Shown here: positions 24,679 to 34,151 of the stretch, piece by piece | Numbering within the stretch: the stretch's first letter is position 1 | How the letters are laid out: the number at the start of each line of letters is the position of its first letter | DNA from: an uncultured Myxococcales bacterium | Lineage (GTDB): Bacteria; Myxococcota_A; Polyangia; Polyangiales; Polyangiaceae | Direction of reading: 5' to 3' | NCBI GenBank assembly: GCA_937872925.1 | Contig: CALMUT010000227.1 | Location: 1-64,000, forward strand | DNA: 64,000 nucleotides | Program-made: the position numbers and the translations under genes | The notes under the pieces: model-generated | What the model was told of the DNA's origin: nothing | Databases searched by the model: none | The model's input: only the letters and a program-made list of their open reading frames with translations

Positions 24679-25725
24679 ATGTGGACTCGCAGGGTGCTGG
24701 TCGCCCTGATCGCCGTCGGCCTTCCGGCCTGCGCGCGCGCGTGTGGGAAGCGCTCCGATGCCCAGGACGCGGGCGCGGCGGAGCGCCACGCCTCGGGCAT
24801 TGAGATGCTCGCAGAGGGCAAGGAGCCTCGCCTCAAGTTGGAGGTCGGCCGCTGGGCGGGGCTGGCGTACGGGCTGACTCTGACCGGAGAGGTGAGCCTC
24901 GGTGTTGTCGGTCGGCCGGCGGTCAAATCCCCGACCTCGGTCACGGGCTTCGAGTTCGAGGTGCTGCGTGGGACTGCGAACCCCATCGTCAAGAAGCTGG
25001 GCGGCCGAGAACGGCGCTTCGTCGAGGAGCGGGGGGTCGTCCAGACCGCGCGGGCAGAGAGCACCGAAATCCCGCCCGCCGCGCTGCTTTCGATGAACCA
25101 GGCGCTGGCGACGCTCAAAGGGCTGTCCACGCGGCAGCTGATCGGCGAAGACGGCGAGATCGCCGAGGTGACCACCGAGGCCCTTGAGGGCAAGGAGCTC
25201 AGCAAGGAGGTGAAGGAGGTACTCGACCGCTCCTTTGACGCCCAACGCCGATTCCCCTTTAGGCTCCCGCCCAAGGCCGTCGGTGTCGGCGGTAAGTGGC
25301 GCTTTCGCGAATCCGTCGAACTTTCCGGGGTGACCATGTGGCAAATCTGCGAAATGAGCGTGACGCAGATCCAGGGCGATCGCGTGACCATCAGTCTGCG
25401 GGTGCGCCACGAAGCGCCCAAACAGGAGGTCCCACACCCGCTCTTTCCCGAGCGGCGGGCGGACGTGGAGCAGTACCGCGGTGACGGCACGGGGCATATC
25501 ACCATCGATCGCATGACTGCCGTGGTCACCGAAGGAAAGCTGTCCACCACGGGAAGCCTGAAGCTCTCTTGGTATGAAGACGACACTCTGAAATCCGCGA
25601 CGTTCCTCGCCGCCACGCGCACCGAGATCAGCGGCCGCATCGGTCGCATGCCCGAAGCCGGCGTCGGCGACGCGGCAGTGCCGGATGCCGGCGCCGAAGC
25701 GACACCAGGCTCGGACCCTCCGTGA
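24679..25725 (+). CDS. Exported/lipoprotein of unknown function (DUF6263-like)
   Basis: 348 aa from ATG 24679. The signal region ends LPAC (C18), so it may be lipidated. The mature part is beta-rich with one acidic helical segment (EALEGKELSKEVKEVLDRSF). KAVGVGGKWRFRESVELSGV followed by TQIQGDRVTISLRV and TEGKLSTTGSLKLSWYEDDT resembles the DUF6263 family of secreted proteins with no assigned activity. The C-terminus is Ala/Asp/Pro-rich. Its stop overlaps the GTG of the next gene, so it is probably co-translated with the membrane SpeE-like protein. Confidence 0.6.
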   Translation: MWTRRVLVALIAVGLPACARACGKRSDAQDAGAAERHASGIEMLAEGKEPRLKLEVGRWAGLAYGLTLTGEVSLGVVGRPAVKSPTSVTGFEFEVLRGTANPIVKKLGGRERRFVEERGVVQTARAESTEIPPAALLSMNQALATLKGLSTRQLIGEDGEIAEVTTEALEGKELSKEVKEVLDRSFDAQRRFPFRLPPKAVGVGGKWRFRESVELSGVTMWQICEMSVTQIQGDRVTISLRVRHEAPKQEVPHPLFPERRADVEQYRGDGTGHITIDRMTAVVTEGKLSTTGSLKLSWYEDDTLKSATFLAATRTEISGRIGRMPEAGVGDAAVPDAGAEATPGSDPP

Positions 25726-28139
25726 ACATGCTAGAGCCAGCCGCGCCCCCGAGTCGCACGCTTTCGATCGGTCTCGCGCTGATCTCCGGCGCTTTGATCG
25801 CGAGCGAGCTCACGCTCACACGCCTCCTATCGGTGGTGCTTTGGTACCATTTTGCCTTCTTTGCCATCAGTGTCGCGCTCTTTGGCCTCGGGCTTGCGGC
25901 GCTGACGGTGCATTACTTCGACCACAAGTGGCAGGACGTGCCGCGGGTGCTTGCACTCGGTTCCGGTGGCACGGCAGTCGCGCTAGTTTGCGTGGATCTC
26001 GCGTTCATCAACGTGACGCCGGATTGGTTCGGCGGCGCCATGGGCGTGTTCACAACGCTGACGCTCAAGTTGCTGCTGCTGTTTGCATTGGCAGCGGTGC
26101 CGTTCTTTTGTGGCGGTCTCGTCGTGTCCTTGGCGCTCACGCGACACGCGGCGCACGCTTCGCGTCTCTACTTTTGGGATCTGCTGGGGGCTGGCCTGGG
26201 TGCCGTCGCCACCTTGCTGCTTGCGGAGTGGCTTCCGGCTCCACAGCTATTGTGCCTCTTTGCCGGGATCGCGTGCCTTGCGGGTCTGTGTTTCCTCGTG
26301 GACGTTCACCGTCGCACCCTGGCCGCGACCCTTGGCGCTTTGGCCGTCGGGATTGCCGCGTTGACGATTCTGGGAGACGGCGTGCTCAGCTTGCGCGTCG
26401 CCAAGGGCATCGACGTGCGTCGCGCGCAGCCGGAGCTGATGCGCTGGAACGCGTTTTCGCTCGTGAGCGTGTTGCCTTCGGCCGACTTCAAGGGCTGGGG
26501 TCTGTCGCCGCAGTATCGCGGCTCGATCCCGCCGCAAAAGACCTTGATCATCGACATGAATGCGATGACCCCGCTGTTGGCCTTCGACGGTGATTTCAAG
26601 AAGGTCGACTACGTAACCCATGATCTCTCCGCCTTTGTTTACCGGGTGCGCCCGGGCCTGGACAGCGCATGCGTGATTGGCGCGGGGGGTGGCAAGGACG
26701 TGCTTGCCGCGTTGTCTAGCGGCACCCAACACGTCACCGCGGTGGAAGTGAATCCGATCATCGCCACGGAAATCATGCGCGGCAGCCATCGCGCCATGGT
26801 GGGCGATCTATACGGACGCGATGACGTCAGCATGGTGGTGGAAGACGGGCGTTCCTTTGTCAGGCGCAGCGCGGATAAGTTCAATGTCGTCCACCTGTCC
26901 ATGGTGGACACCAGTGCTGCCAGCGCGGCCGGGGCGTACGCCCTCAGCGAAAATGCGCTCTACACTCGCGATGCCTTCGCGGACTTTTTCCGTGCCCTCG
27001 CTCCCAAGGGCGTGCTGAGCGTCTCGAGCGTCAGCCTGCCGGATCTGTGGGTCGGCACACGACTCGCGACGATTGCGCGTTCCGCGCTCGGAGGCGGTTC
27101 CGTCGCTGAGCGCGTGGTCGTCGTGGAAACCCCATGGCTCGGCGTTCGCGAAGCGCGCCTCTACAACTTCTTGGTCGCGCCGGACGGTTTTGACGCCGCC
27201 ACCCTCCAAGCGGTGCACGCGGAGTCGCAGCGTCTTGGTTTTACCCTGGTCCACGCCCCCGGAACACCGCCGCAAAGCCCGCTCTTTGAACACGGACTGA
27301 TCCGCCGCGTACTGACCGAAGCGGATGACCAGGCACTGCAGCAGTTTCTAGGCACTCTCCCCCTGGACACGACCGCAACCAGCGACAACCGACCGTTCTT
27401 CTTTTACCAAAACCGGTTGAAGGACCTGCCCATCGCCTTGGTGGCGCCCACGCCCCTGCACCTATTTGGCAACGGGCTGATCCTGCTCGCGAAGGTGTTC
27501 CTACTTTCGGTGCTGTTCGCGCTCCTACTCATCGTGCTGCCGCTGCTTCTGGGAGGGAAGGCGCGCGGCGACTCAGCACCCGGGGCCGTGGCGGATTTGG
27601 CATTCGCCGGCTGTCTGGGAGTGGGCTTTTTGCTGGTGGAGCTGGGACTACTGCATCGGATCAGCCCCTATCTCGGCGAGCCGACGTTGTCCCTGAGCGT
27701 CGTGATCGTTGCCGTGCTGCTTGGGGGCGCCATCGGCAGTCGCAGCTTGGCCGCGAAGCCCGCCGCTACCGTGCGTCGCTCGATGTTGGTGCTGGTCTGC
27801 GCCGTGTGCCTCGCGGCGCTGCTGCTGCCCGGATTGATGGACGCCACGCGCGGCTGGTCGCCCCAGGGGCGCGGCGCATTGGCGGCTGTCGTGGTGTTTT
27901 GCATTGGTGTGTTGCTTGGGGTGCCCATGCCCGCCGCGCTGCGCGCCCTGTCCGCCCGGGCGCCACGGCGCACTGCCTGGTTCTGGGCAGTCAACGGCGG
28001 GACCAGTGTGCTCGGGACCGTGCTGTCCACGCTCTTGGCGCTTCACTTTGGCGCGACGGCCACGGTGCTCGCCGGCGCGGCGGTGTACCTCCTGGCACTC
28101 GGCCTGGCCCCGCGGGTGCTCCGAGGCGCGCCGGCATAG
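25722..28139 (+). CDS. Multi-TM protein with embedded SpeE-like SAM-binding domain (copy A)
   Basis: 805 aa: about six N-terminal membrane helices, a soluble domain (roughly residues 215-560), then about seven more helices. The soluble part has a Rossmann methyltransferase/spermidine-synthase fold: CVIGAGGGKDVLAAL (motif I), TAVEVNPIIA (ribose-binding acidic residue), VVEDGRSFVRR. Where SpeE has its catalytic DSxDP loop, this protein has MVDTSAASAAGAYALSENAL, so classical aminopropyl transfer is unlikely. GTG at 25722 in a GTGA overlap with the preceding gene; an ATG at 25728 is also possible. Paralogous to 35837-38335. Known relatives are annotated only as fused transporter/spermidine-synthase proteins. 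Confidence 0.8.
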   Translation: MNMLEPAAPPSRTLSIGLALISGALIASELTLTRLLSVVLWYHFAFFAISVALFGLGLAALTVHYFDHKWQDVPRVLALGSGGTAVALVCVDLAFINVTPDWFGGAMGVFTTLTLKLLLLFALAAVPFFCGGLVVSLALTRHAAHASRLYFWDLLGAGLGAVATLLLAEWLPAPQLLCLFAGIACLAGLCFLVDVHRRTLAATLGALAVGIAALTILGDGVLSLRVAKGIDVRRAQPELMRWNAFSLVSVLPSADFKGWGLSPQYRGSIPPQKTLIIDMNAMTPLLAFDGDFKKVDYVTHDLSAFVYRVRPGLDSACVIGAGGGKDVLAALSSGTQHVTAVEVNPIIATEIMRGSHRAMVGDLYGRDDVSMVVEDGRSFVRRSADKFNVVHLSMVDTSAASAAGAYALSENALYTRDAFADFFRALAPKGVLSVSSVSLPDLWVGTRLATIARSALGGGSVAERVVVVETPWLGVREARLYNFLVAPDGFDAATLQAVHAESQRLGFTLVHAPGTPPQSPLFEHGLIRRVLTEADDQALQQFLGTLPLDTTATSDNRPFFFYQNRLKDLPIALVAPTPLHLFGNGLILLAKVFLLSVLFALLLIVLPLLLGGKARGDSAPGAVADLAFAGCLGVGFLLVELGLLHRISPYLGEPTLSLSVVIVAVLLGGAIGSRSLAAKPAATVRRSMLVLVCAVCLAALLLPGLMDATRGWSPQGRGALAAVVVFCIGVLLGVPMPAALRALSARAPRRTAWFWAVNGGTSVLGTVLSTLLALHFGATATVLAGAAVYLLALGLAPRVLRGAPA

Positions 28140-28150
28140 CCGCCGGGTGC

Positions 28151-29932
28151 TTAAGGGCGCGGCCGCACGGGCGCCAGGCCCTCGATCGTCACTTCGCCGC
28201 CGACTTCGGGCAGCGAGATCGGCTTGAGGCGACCTCCGTCGAGTGCCAGGAGCATGAGCGCGGGATCGTCCAGGGCGCGCGCGAAATCGACCCGGATGCG
28301 TTTCACGCCGAACTCGGTGCGATCGAGCACCTGCACCCGCGCATCCCCGGTCTCGACGGGTGTTGTCGGAAAGGGCGTCTCTAAGCCGCGGAACAACCGT
28401 GACGCCGGATCCGTCAGCATGCCGCGCTCCCCGGCGACGAGCTCGATCGCGCGCGCGCCCACGCGCCGGACCCGGATCGGCTCGGGGCAGATGGTCAGCA
28501 CCGCATAGTTGGGCCGCTGCGACTGGGCGCGCATCCAAGGCAAGTAGATGGCCGTCGGCTGCGCGGCGTTGAGTAGGACCCAACTGCTGGCGTCGGCGCG
28601 CAGCTCTGCGCTGTCGACCAGCTCGGCGATGCGCGTATGTTGCTCCGTCCACGCCGCAGAGGCGGTGCGCGTGTGCATGGCTGCCAGGGGCAAGTGCCAC
28701 AACAATAGCGCCGCGCCGAAGGCGAGCGCGCCGGATCGGACCAGCCGCTGGCGCCGCGGCGCGAACAACAAACTTGAAGCAACGGTCGCCAAAAGGCCCG
28801 CTCCCGCGACGCTCGGGACGACCAGCAGCCGCGACGACGGCAGGGTCGCAACCAAGGGCAACAAACTGGCCAGCAGCCCAACCCCCAGCGCGATGCTGAC
28901 TCGCCGTGCGTCGGGCTGTCCCCGCAGCGCGAGGGCCGCGAGCAAGAAAAACAGCGCGCAGAGCAGCACCACGATCAAGAGGGAAGGCCCGAAGCTGAGC
29001 ACCAGTGCGCCGTGCACCAATTCGCTGGGCAGCAAGAACAACTCGCTGGCCAGTAGCGCCGGCAACCGCAGAATGATTGCCAGCAGGTACTTGAGCGGTG
29101 AGGAGATCGGATCCACGTACACACTCGAGCCGTAGGCGCCATAGCCGAGCAGCTTATGCAACGCGAAGTACAGCAGCGCCGGACCGAACCATGGCGCCAG
29201 GCTCCGCAGACGGGCACGCCAGTTCTTGCCCCGGACAAGCAACTCGCAGCCGAGGGCGAGGCCGGCGATGGACAGCGCGTATTCTCCCGAGAGCAGCGCC
29301 AAGCCGAATACCAGCGGCACGGCGATGGCTGTGGCCGTTGTGCGCTTTTCCTGATGGCGTAGGTGCAGGAGCAGCGCGACGAGTCCCAGGGTGGCGCTGA
29401 TCAGAGCGGTGCGGTTTGCCAGCCACCCTGCCGGCCAGACATGGGCTGGATCGACGGCCAGGATCAACGTTGCCAAGAGTGCCGCGCGCTTTTCGAGCAG
29501 GCGTTGGAAAAGCAGGTGCGCGACGCCCACGAAGCCGAAGAGCCACAACAGCGAATGCAGGTGCCGGGCCCAAGGTGAGAGCTTCAGCGGGACCACGTCC
29601 CGCCATAGCGTCAGACTCGACAGCGGGCGCAGCGCGCTGAGACGCAGATCCGGATGCGACCACCAAGGCAGCACACCGCGGCGCATCAGCGGCTCCATAT
29701 CTTCGGTGCCGCGAGAAAAGGCGTACAGGTCCCAGGGTGCACGCGCCACGGGGTAGTTCCCCTCGAGCATCGCGACTTGCAAATGGTCGTCCGCAACGAG
29801 TCCCGAATGCAGCGTCGGCGCGTGCAGGGCCGCCGTCGCGACGACTGCGACCACGAAAATGGCGAGGGGCAACCAGCCGGCATGCCCCCAGCCCGGACGA
29901 TCCGACGTCTGAGACACGAAGGCCGGCAGCAT
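28151..29932 (-). CDS. GT-C/TMTC-like integral membrane protein (copy A)
   Basis: 593 aa, about 11-12 membrane helices and a periplasmic beta-rich C-terminal domain. The first loop has LVADDHLQV, the acidic motif placed where GT-C glycosyltransferases keep their catalytic Asp. RPLSSLT, HLHSLLWLFGF and AHVWPAGWLANRTALISATL match the pattern of TMTC/PMT-type O-mannosyltransferase-like proteins, without the TPR tail. Probable role: transfer of a sugar from a polyprenyl-phosphate donor (inferred). It is convergent with the SpeE-like copy A, 12 bases away, and divergent from the next membrane gene. Clearly paralogous to 34123-35835. Confidence 0.72.
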   Translation of the reverse strand: MLPAFVSQTSDRPGWGHAGWLPLAIFVVAVVATAALHAPTLHSGLVADDHLQVAMLEGNYPVARAPWDLYAFSRGTEDMEPLMRRGVLPWWSHPDLRLSALRPLSSLTLWRDVVPLKLSPWARHLHSLLWLFGFVGVAHLLFQRLLEKRAALLATLILAVDPAHVWPAGWLANRTALISATLGLVALLLHLRHQEKRTTATAIAVPLVFGLALLSGEYALSIAGLALGCELLVRGKNWRARLRSLAPWFGPALLYFALHKLLGYGAYGSSVYVDPISSPLKYLLAIILRLPALLASELFLLPSELVHGALVLSFGPSLLIVVLLCALFFLLAALALRGQPDARRVSIALGVGLLASLLPLVATLPSSRLLVVPSVAGAGLLATVASSLLFAPRRQRLVRSGALAFGAALLLWHLPLAAMHTRTASAAWTEQHTRIAELVDSAELRADASSWVLLNAAQPTAIYLPWMRAQSQRPNYAVLTICPEPIRVRRVGARAIELVAGERGMLTDPASRLFRGLETPFPTTPVETGDARVQVLDRTEFGVKRIRVDFARALDDPALMLLALDGGRLKPISLPEVGGEVTIEGLAPVRPRP

Positions 29933-29969
29933 CGTCGATTTTTCACGGGGCGCAAGGTATACGGCAGCA

Positions 29970-31889
29970 GTGGCGGAAAGCGCCGACGCTTCTAGTCGAG
30001 ACGACTCCACGCCGGGCAGGGCGTTCTTCCTCTCTTTGGCGGCGCTAGTCTGCGCGCACCTCGCGTTGCTGTTGCACTTCGCGCCGCTGCGCGTGCTGCT
30101 CGGGCGAGAGCCCGTGTCCACCGTGGACTACGCGCTGCACGTCTACCAGGTGGATCGCGCGCGTATCGCCTTCGCCGAGCACGGCGCCTTGTGGTCCTAC
30201 GATCCTTTCGTGCTTGCCGGGCAACCTGCAGGCGTCGTCGAGGATTTGACCAGCAAGGGCACGGAGCTGTTCGTGATCGGGCTCTCCGCCTTGGGCGTGC
30301 CCTGGGGCCTCGCCTTCAACCTGTTCATTCTGTTGGTGCACCTCGCCATGCCACTTTCGGCGTGGCTGGTTGGCGCGCTGCTGCGCCTGACCCGCTGGCA
30401 GACGCTGGTATTGCACGGCCTGTGGGTCTGGCTCTGGTTCTTCGACTCCTTCATGCATTGGTCTTGGTGGATCGGCATGATCACGTGGTCCTTCGCCAGC
30501 TACGCCATCGTCGTCTTCGTCGCGCTCCTCTGGCGCGCGCTTAGCGATCAAAAGCTGCGGCACCTTGCTTGGCTCTGCGTGCTCACTCCGGTGCTTGCGA
30601 TTGTGCATCCCTTTGCCGGCATCACGCTGCTGCCGGTGTGTCTGGCGCTGGTCGTCGTGCACGCACGGCAGTTGCACTGGCGGTCGATGCTGTGGCTCGG
30701 TGCGGCCGTCGCATTGGGCGCGGCAACCGCGCTGGTGTGGGCGCCCGTGACGTCGCGCTTTGGGCACTACGTCGGTGACGTGGACACGTTCTTCAACGCG
30801 ACGCTCTCGTTCATTGTCTACGACAGCTTTGATTTGCTCAAGGACGGCCGACAAACCGGCGGCCCCATGCGTACGGCGGTGCGCACGCTCTGCTTCATTG
30901 CGGCAGCCATCGGGTTGCTGCGCTGGAAGCGCCAGAAAGATCCACGCTTCTTCCCCCTGGCGTGGCTCGTTGGCGCGTGCTTGGTGCTCGCCTACGGCTC
31001 TGCGTACTTCTGGCTCGGTCGCCAGACGCAGCCCTATCGGCACATCGGGCCGGGTATGTACGCCGCGGCGGTCCCCGCGGCGGTGCTTTTGTGGCAAGTG
31101 CTGTCGCCCCGGGCGGTGCGTGGGTATCCACCCGGCGCCCAGTTGGCGCTGCTTTTTGTGTCGCTCTTGGCCATCCCGCGCCTGGTCCGCACCGTGCTGC
31201 ACTACGTGCCGGAGCTCTTGCCGACCCAGGTAGAGCGCAGCAACTTCGATCTGCTCAGTTCGCCATTGGTCGGCTTGAACGAGCCCAAACCCGTGACCAT
31301 GCGCCACCACGGCGGTCTTCCCGAACAAGAGGCCGTTCGGGACTTTCTACGCGCAGCGCATCAGGGGCGCGGCCGAGTGGTGACGAACGATTGGGTGCTG
31401 GGCGAATACCTAGTCGTCGCCGCGAATGTGCCAGTGCTCGGCGGGATCACCGAACGCAACGTGCCGCACGTGGACGCGCACCTATTCCGTCGGGAAAAGG
31501 AAGGCAACATTGGGCAGCAAGCGCTGAGGGACTATTTCCGCGACTACGCAGTGGGCTTCGTGATCCTCGGAGGCGATCATGGCCCCGTGGACGCGCGGCG
31601 GGACTTGCTTGAGCCTGTCAAGAACGTCATGGGCTACCGGGTCTATCGTACCCGAGAGGAGCCTAGCTACTTCGCTCAGGGCGCGGGCCGCGTGCGCGAA
31701 CAGCGAGTCAACCACATCTTCCTGCAAGACGTCACCGGGCCTAGCGTCGTGTTGCGTTTCCATTTCATGGAGAGCCTTGCCTGTCGCCCGGACTGCAAGA
31801 TCGAACGCGCGGAAATCCCTGGCGATCGCGTCGGTTTCATCCGCGTCGACCGCCCCCCGACAAGCTTCGAAATCTACAACGCATATTAG
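29970..31889 (+). CDS. Large integral membrane protein, GT-C/PTPS-related-like
   Basis: 639 aa from GTG 29970, about 11 hydrophobic segments followed by a soluble C-terminal domain of roughly 220 residues (VTMRHHGGLPEQEAVRDFL, then VVTNDWVLGEYLVVAANVP). The first loop has STVDYALHVYQVDRA and DPFVLAGQPAGVVEDL, the acidic/His pattern of bacterial membrane proteins related to GT-C enzymes or to the 6-pyruvoyl-tetrahydropterin-synthase-related membrane family. Only 37 bases separate its start from the divergent neighbour. Substrate unknown. Confidence 0.65.
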   Translation: MAESADASSRDDSTPGRAFFLSLAALVCAHLALLLHFAPLRVLLGREPVSTVDYALHVYQVDRARIAFAEHGALWSYDPFVLAGQPAGVVEDLTSKGTELFVIGLSALGVPWGLAFNLFILLVHLAMPLSAWLVGALLRLTRWQTLVLHGLWVWLWFFDSFMHWSWWIGMITWSFASYAIVVFVALLWRALSDQKLRHLAWLCVLTPVLAIVHPFAGITLLPVCLALVVVHARQLHWRSMLWLGAAVALGAATALVWAPVTSRFGHYVGDVDTFFNATLSFIVYDSFDLLKDGRQTGGPMRTAVRTLCFIAAAIGLLRWKRQKDPRFFPLAWLVGACLVLAYGSAYFWLGRQTQPYRHIGPGMYAAAVPAAVLLWQVLSPRAVRGYPPGAQLALLFVSLLAIPRLVRTVLHYVPELLPTQVERSNFDLLSSPLVGLNEPKPVTMRHHGGLPEQEAVRDFLRAAHQGRGRVVTNDWVLGEYLVVAANVPVLGGITERNVPHVDAHLFRREKEGNIGQQALRDYFRDYAVGFVILGGDHGPVDARRDLLEPVKNVMGYRVYRTREEPSYFAQGAGRVREQRVNHIFLQDVTGPSVVLRFHFMESLACRPDCKIERAEIPGDRVGFIRVDRPPTSFEIYNAY

Positions 31890-31954
31890 CGGAGGGTCAG
31901 GCGAGATTGGGTTGGGTCGGGTCCCAGGGCGATGCGGGTGCACGCTTCCCGCGC

Positions 31955-33088
31955 TCACACCCGCTTGGCGACCTCGAGTAGCCCGCCGCGGTAGCCCAGG
32001 CGCAGGAGCGTTTGCGTCATGCGTAGCTTGTCTGCGCCAGATCCCACGATGCGGTCCATGCCAAACTGCAGCAGTCGACGCGCGGCGGCCGGGGCGGCGA
32101 CGCATCGAGTGAGCTCGACGCGGTAGCGGAGTGCCGCGGCGAGCGTCAGTCCGCCACGGTCGACTGCGCCCGCTGCGTGCCGGCCGGCCAACATGCCCGA
32201 CGCCAGGGCGTGCCAGATCCCTTCGCCCGTGAAGGGATCCACCAAGCAGGCTGCGTCGCCGGCGCACAGCAGGCCCGCCCCGGACGGCGGCAGGCGCAGG
32301 CGCGCGATGGGCAGGGGCCAAGTGCGGGCCGGCCCCACCTGCTCCGCCCGAGAGAAGCGCTCGGGATGCGCATCTAGGAAGGTCTGCAGCAATGCCTTTA
32401 GGTGCACGCTGCCTTGGCCGTATGTGTCCGCGCGTTGGTACACGCCGACATTGCTGACGCCGGCAACTGCCGGAAACGACCAGGCGTAACCTGCCGGAAG
32501 AAAACGCTCGAAATAGTGCTCACTGGTTTCGTCGGCTCCGCTTGGGTCGACGTGTTTCAAGTACGCAGTGCGGGCGACCGCGAGGGCCTTTGCTTTGGGA
32601 GCACGATGCCCAAGGGCGGGCCAGGCCACAGAGCCCGGGCCATCGGCCGCAATCGCGACCCGCGCGCGCAGCTGGCCAGCGCTGGTATCTACTTCGCATG
32701 CGTGCTCGCTCGCGCGCACGGCCTTGACGGAGACACCTTCGCGGACCACCGCAGCCGACTGGCACAGCGCGTCTTTCAGGGCGTCGTCCAAGACCTGACG
32801 CGGGACGATCAAGCCGGACTCAGGGTAGTCCCGCGAAATCGTGGCGCCGCTTGGCAAGATGGCTCGAGCGGTGGTCACCCGGGCATGGGGGCCCGCCAAG
32901 ATGGCGTCGAGCGCGCCCAGCTGTCGGTACAATTCGACGCCGCGATTCGAGATGGCGTCGCCGCAAGTCTTGTCGCGGGGAAAGCGCGCCCGGTCGAGCA
33001 CCACCACCGACACGCCCGCACGTGCCGCCGCAATCCCTGCTGCCGCGCCGGCAGGTCCGGCTCCGATGACCAAGACGTCTGTATCCAT
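31955..33088 (-). CDS. Geranylgeranyl-reductase-family FAD-dependent oxidoreductase
   Basis: 377 aa. The N-terminal FAD dinucleotide fold is VLVIGAGPAGAAAG (residues 5-18). RARFPRDKTCGDAISNRG is the PxxKxCGD segment characteristic of geranylgeranyl reductases. A second FAD motif, CAGDAACLVDPFTGEGI, and AIAADGPGS are also visible. Members saturate isoprenoid double bonds in archaeal lipids, chlorophyll side chains or quinones, but the family also includes halogenase-like and other monooxygenase-type enzymes. The adjacent UbiA gene and nearby mevalonate operon favour a prenyl substrate; this is inference. Confidence 0.83.
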   Translation of the reverse strand: MDTDVLVIGAGPAGAAAGIAAARAGVSVVVLDRARFPRDKTCGDAISNRGVELYRQLGALDAILAGPHARVTTARAILPSGATISRDYPESGLIVPRQVLDDALKDALCQSAAVVREGVSVKAVRASEHACEVDTSAGQLRARVAIAADGPGSVAWPALGHRAPKAKALAVARTAYLKHVDPSGADETSEHYFERFLPAGYAWSFPAVAGVSNVGVYQRADTYGQGSVHLKALLQTFLDAHPERFSRAEQVGPARTWPLPIARLRLPPSGAGLLCAGDAACLVDPFTGEGIWHALASGMLAGRHAAGAVDRGGLTLAAALRYRVELTRCVAAPAAARRLLQFGMDRIVGSGADKLRMTQTLLRLGYRGGLLEVAKRV

Positions 33089-33101
33089 GCGAGTCGTGTG
33101 T

Positions 33102-33118
33102 ACCGCCGCTTTGGCGGT
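33102..33118. other. Small stem-loop in a divergent intergenic region
   Basis: ACCGCC and GGCGGT form a 6-bp stem around GCTTT, in the 247 bases between the divergent reductase and UbiA genes, close to the reductase start. There is no T-run, so it is not a convincing terminator. Nothing else was recognised in this gap, which must carry the promoters of both genes. Confidence 0.3.
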
Positions 33119-33335
33119 CGGTTATGACCTGAAGCCGCACGGATGACAAAGCCTCAGCGCTTTATTGCAGCTGTTCAGTCCTGGCCGCCGCCGGCTCTGC
33201 CACAGCCACTCGCTTCCGGCCTGGCTTCCGAGCGAGGCTGCCGTTTATCGTTGAAAACCGCGGCCCATCCCGAAATGATGGCAGCGTGAGAGTCGCACCC
33301 GCGGGTCAGCGTGGCTGGAGCTGTGCGGTGCAGCG

Positions 33336-34151
33336 ATGTTAGCGGGCGCCCGCATCCTGTGGCAGGGGTTGGTCTACCGCCTGCAGCGCTTGGAAATGGC
33401 GAATCTTTTCGCGGCGGCGTCCCTGGTTGTGGCGCTGCGGCTGCCGCTGGGCGAAGCGGCTCTGCGCGTTTTGTTCGCGTTTCTGCTGAACGTGCTCGCG
33501 TACACCACCAACGACTACTACGACGCTGAGCGCGACCTGTCCGAAGGCCGAGCGCCGGAAAAGACGCGCTACTTGATCGAACATCGCCGCGAGGCCATCG
33601 GCGCGCAGTGGTTCTTGGTGCTTTGCTTGGTGGGGCTCGCCCTGGCTGTCGACAAGGCCATGCTGCTGTCCGCCGTGCTCGGCGCGGGCACGTGTTGGGC
33701 CTATTCGGCGTCCTTCAAGGGGCGCCCGCTGCTCGACGTGCTGTCCATGACCATTTGGGGCGCTGCCATGCCCTTGGCCGCCGTTCCCCTCTCCAGCCAT
33801 GCCGGACTCGTGCTTTTGGGCCAGTTGGCTCTGTTCTCGACTTGCTTCGAGCTGCTGCAAGTGCTCCGAGACCACGACACCGACGCTGCCGCGGGCACTC
33901 GCACGACGGCGGTGCTTTTGGGTGCGGACGGGACCGAGCGCATGTTTCGCGGAGCAGCGGTGCTCGCCGCGATCTACGGCATGCTCTTCGTGCACAGCAC
34001 GTTCGCGTTCTTGCTCCTGCTGGGCGCCACCATTCCCGTGCGCAAGGATCCGGAGAAGGGCTGGAACTGGGTGCGGTTGGTATTCGGCCTGGCTTGGCTT
34101 GCGTTCACGTTCACGCTGTGGCTCACCGGGCGGACAGCGGGTCTAGTGTGA
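33336..34151 (+). CDS. UbiA-family membrane prenyltransferase
   Basis: 271 aa, about eight membrane helices. Both Asp-rich prenyl-diphosphate/Mg sites are present: NDYYDAERD (residues 59-67) and RDHDTDAAAGTRTTA (starting at 178). WAYSASFKGRPLLDVL is the usual loop between. The family attaches isoprenyl chains to aromatic rings (quinones), protohaem or glycerol phosphate (archaeal digeranylgeranylglyceryl phosphate synthase); the acceptor cannot be told from sequence. Its neighbour is a geranylgeranyl-reductase-like enzyme. The last 29 bases overlap the convergent GT-C gene. Confidence 0.85.
   Translation: MLAGARILWQGLVYRLQRLEMANLFAAASLVVALRLPLGEAALRVLFAFLLNVLAYTTNDYYDAERDLSEGRAPEKTRYLIEHRREAIGAQWFLVLCLVGLALAVDKAMLLSAVLGAGTCWAYSASFKGRPLLDVLSMTIWGAAMPLAAVPLSSHAGLVLLGQLALFSTCFELLQVLRDHDTDAAAGTRTTAVLLGADGTERMFRGAAVLAAIYGMLFVHSTFAFLLLLGATIPVRKDPEKGWNWVRLVFGLAWLAFTFTLWLTGRTAGLV

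Noticed and set aside
25722-28139. Genuine spermidine synthase
   Set aside because: The catalytic DSxDP loop is missing and the domain is embedded between membrane bundles.
27648-28700. 350-aa minus-strand frame across the 3' ends of two membrane genes
   Set aside because: Arg/Ala/Gly-only shadow spanning two convergent genes.
30045-31328. 427-aa minus-strand frame inside the membrane protein at 29970-31889
   Set aside because: Arg/Gln/His-rich shadow of hydrophobic codons, no motif.
33102-33118. Intrinsic terminator
   Set aside because: A short stem without a following T-run, placed at the 5' side of both divergent genes.
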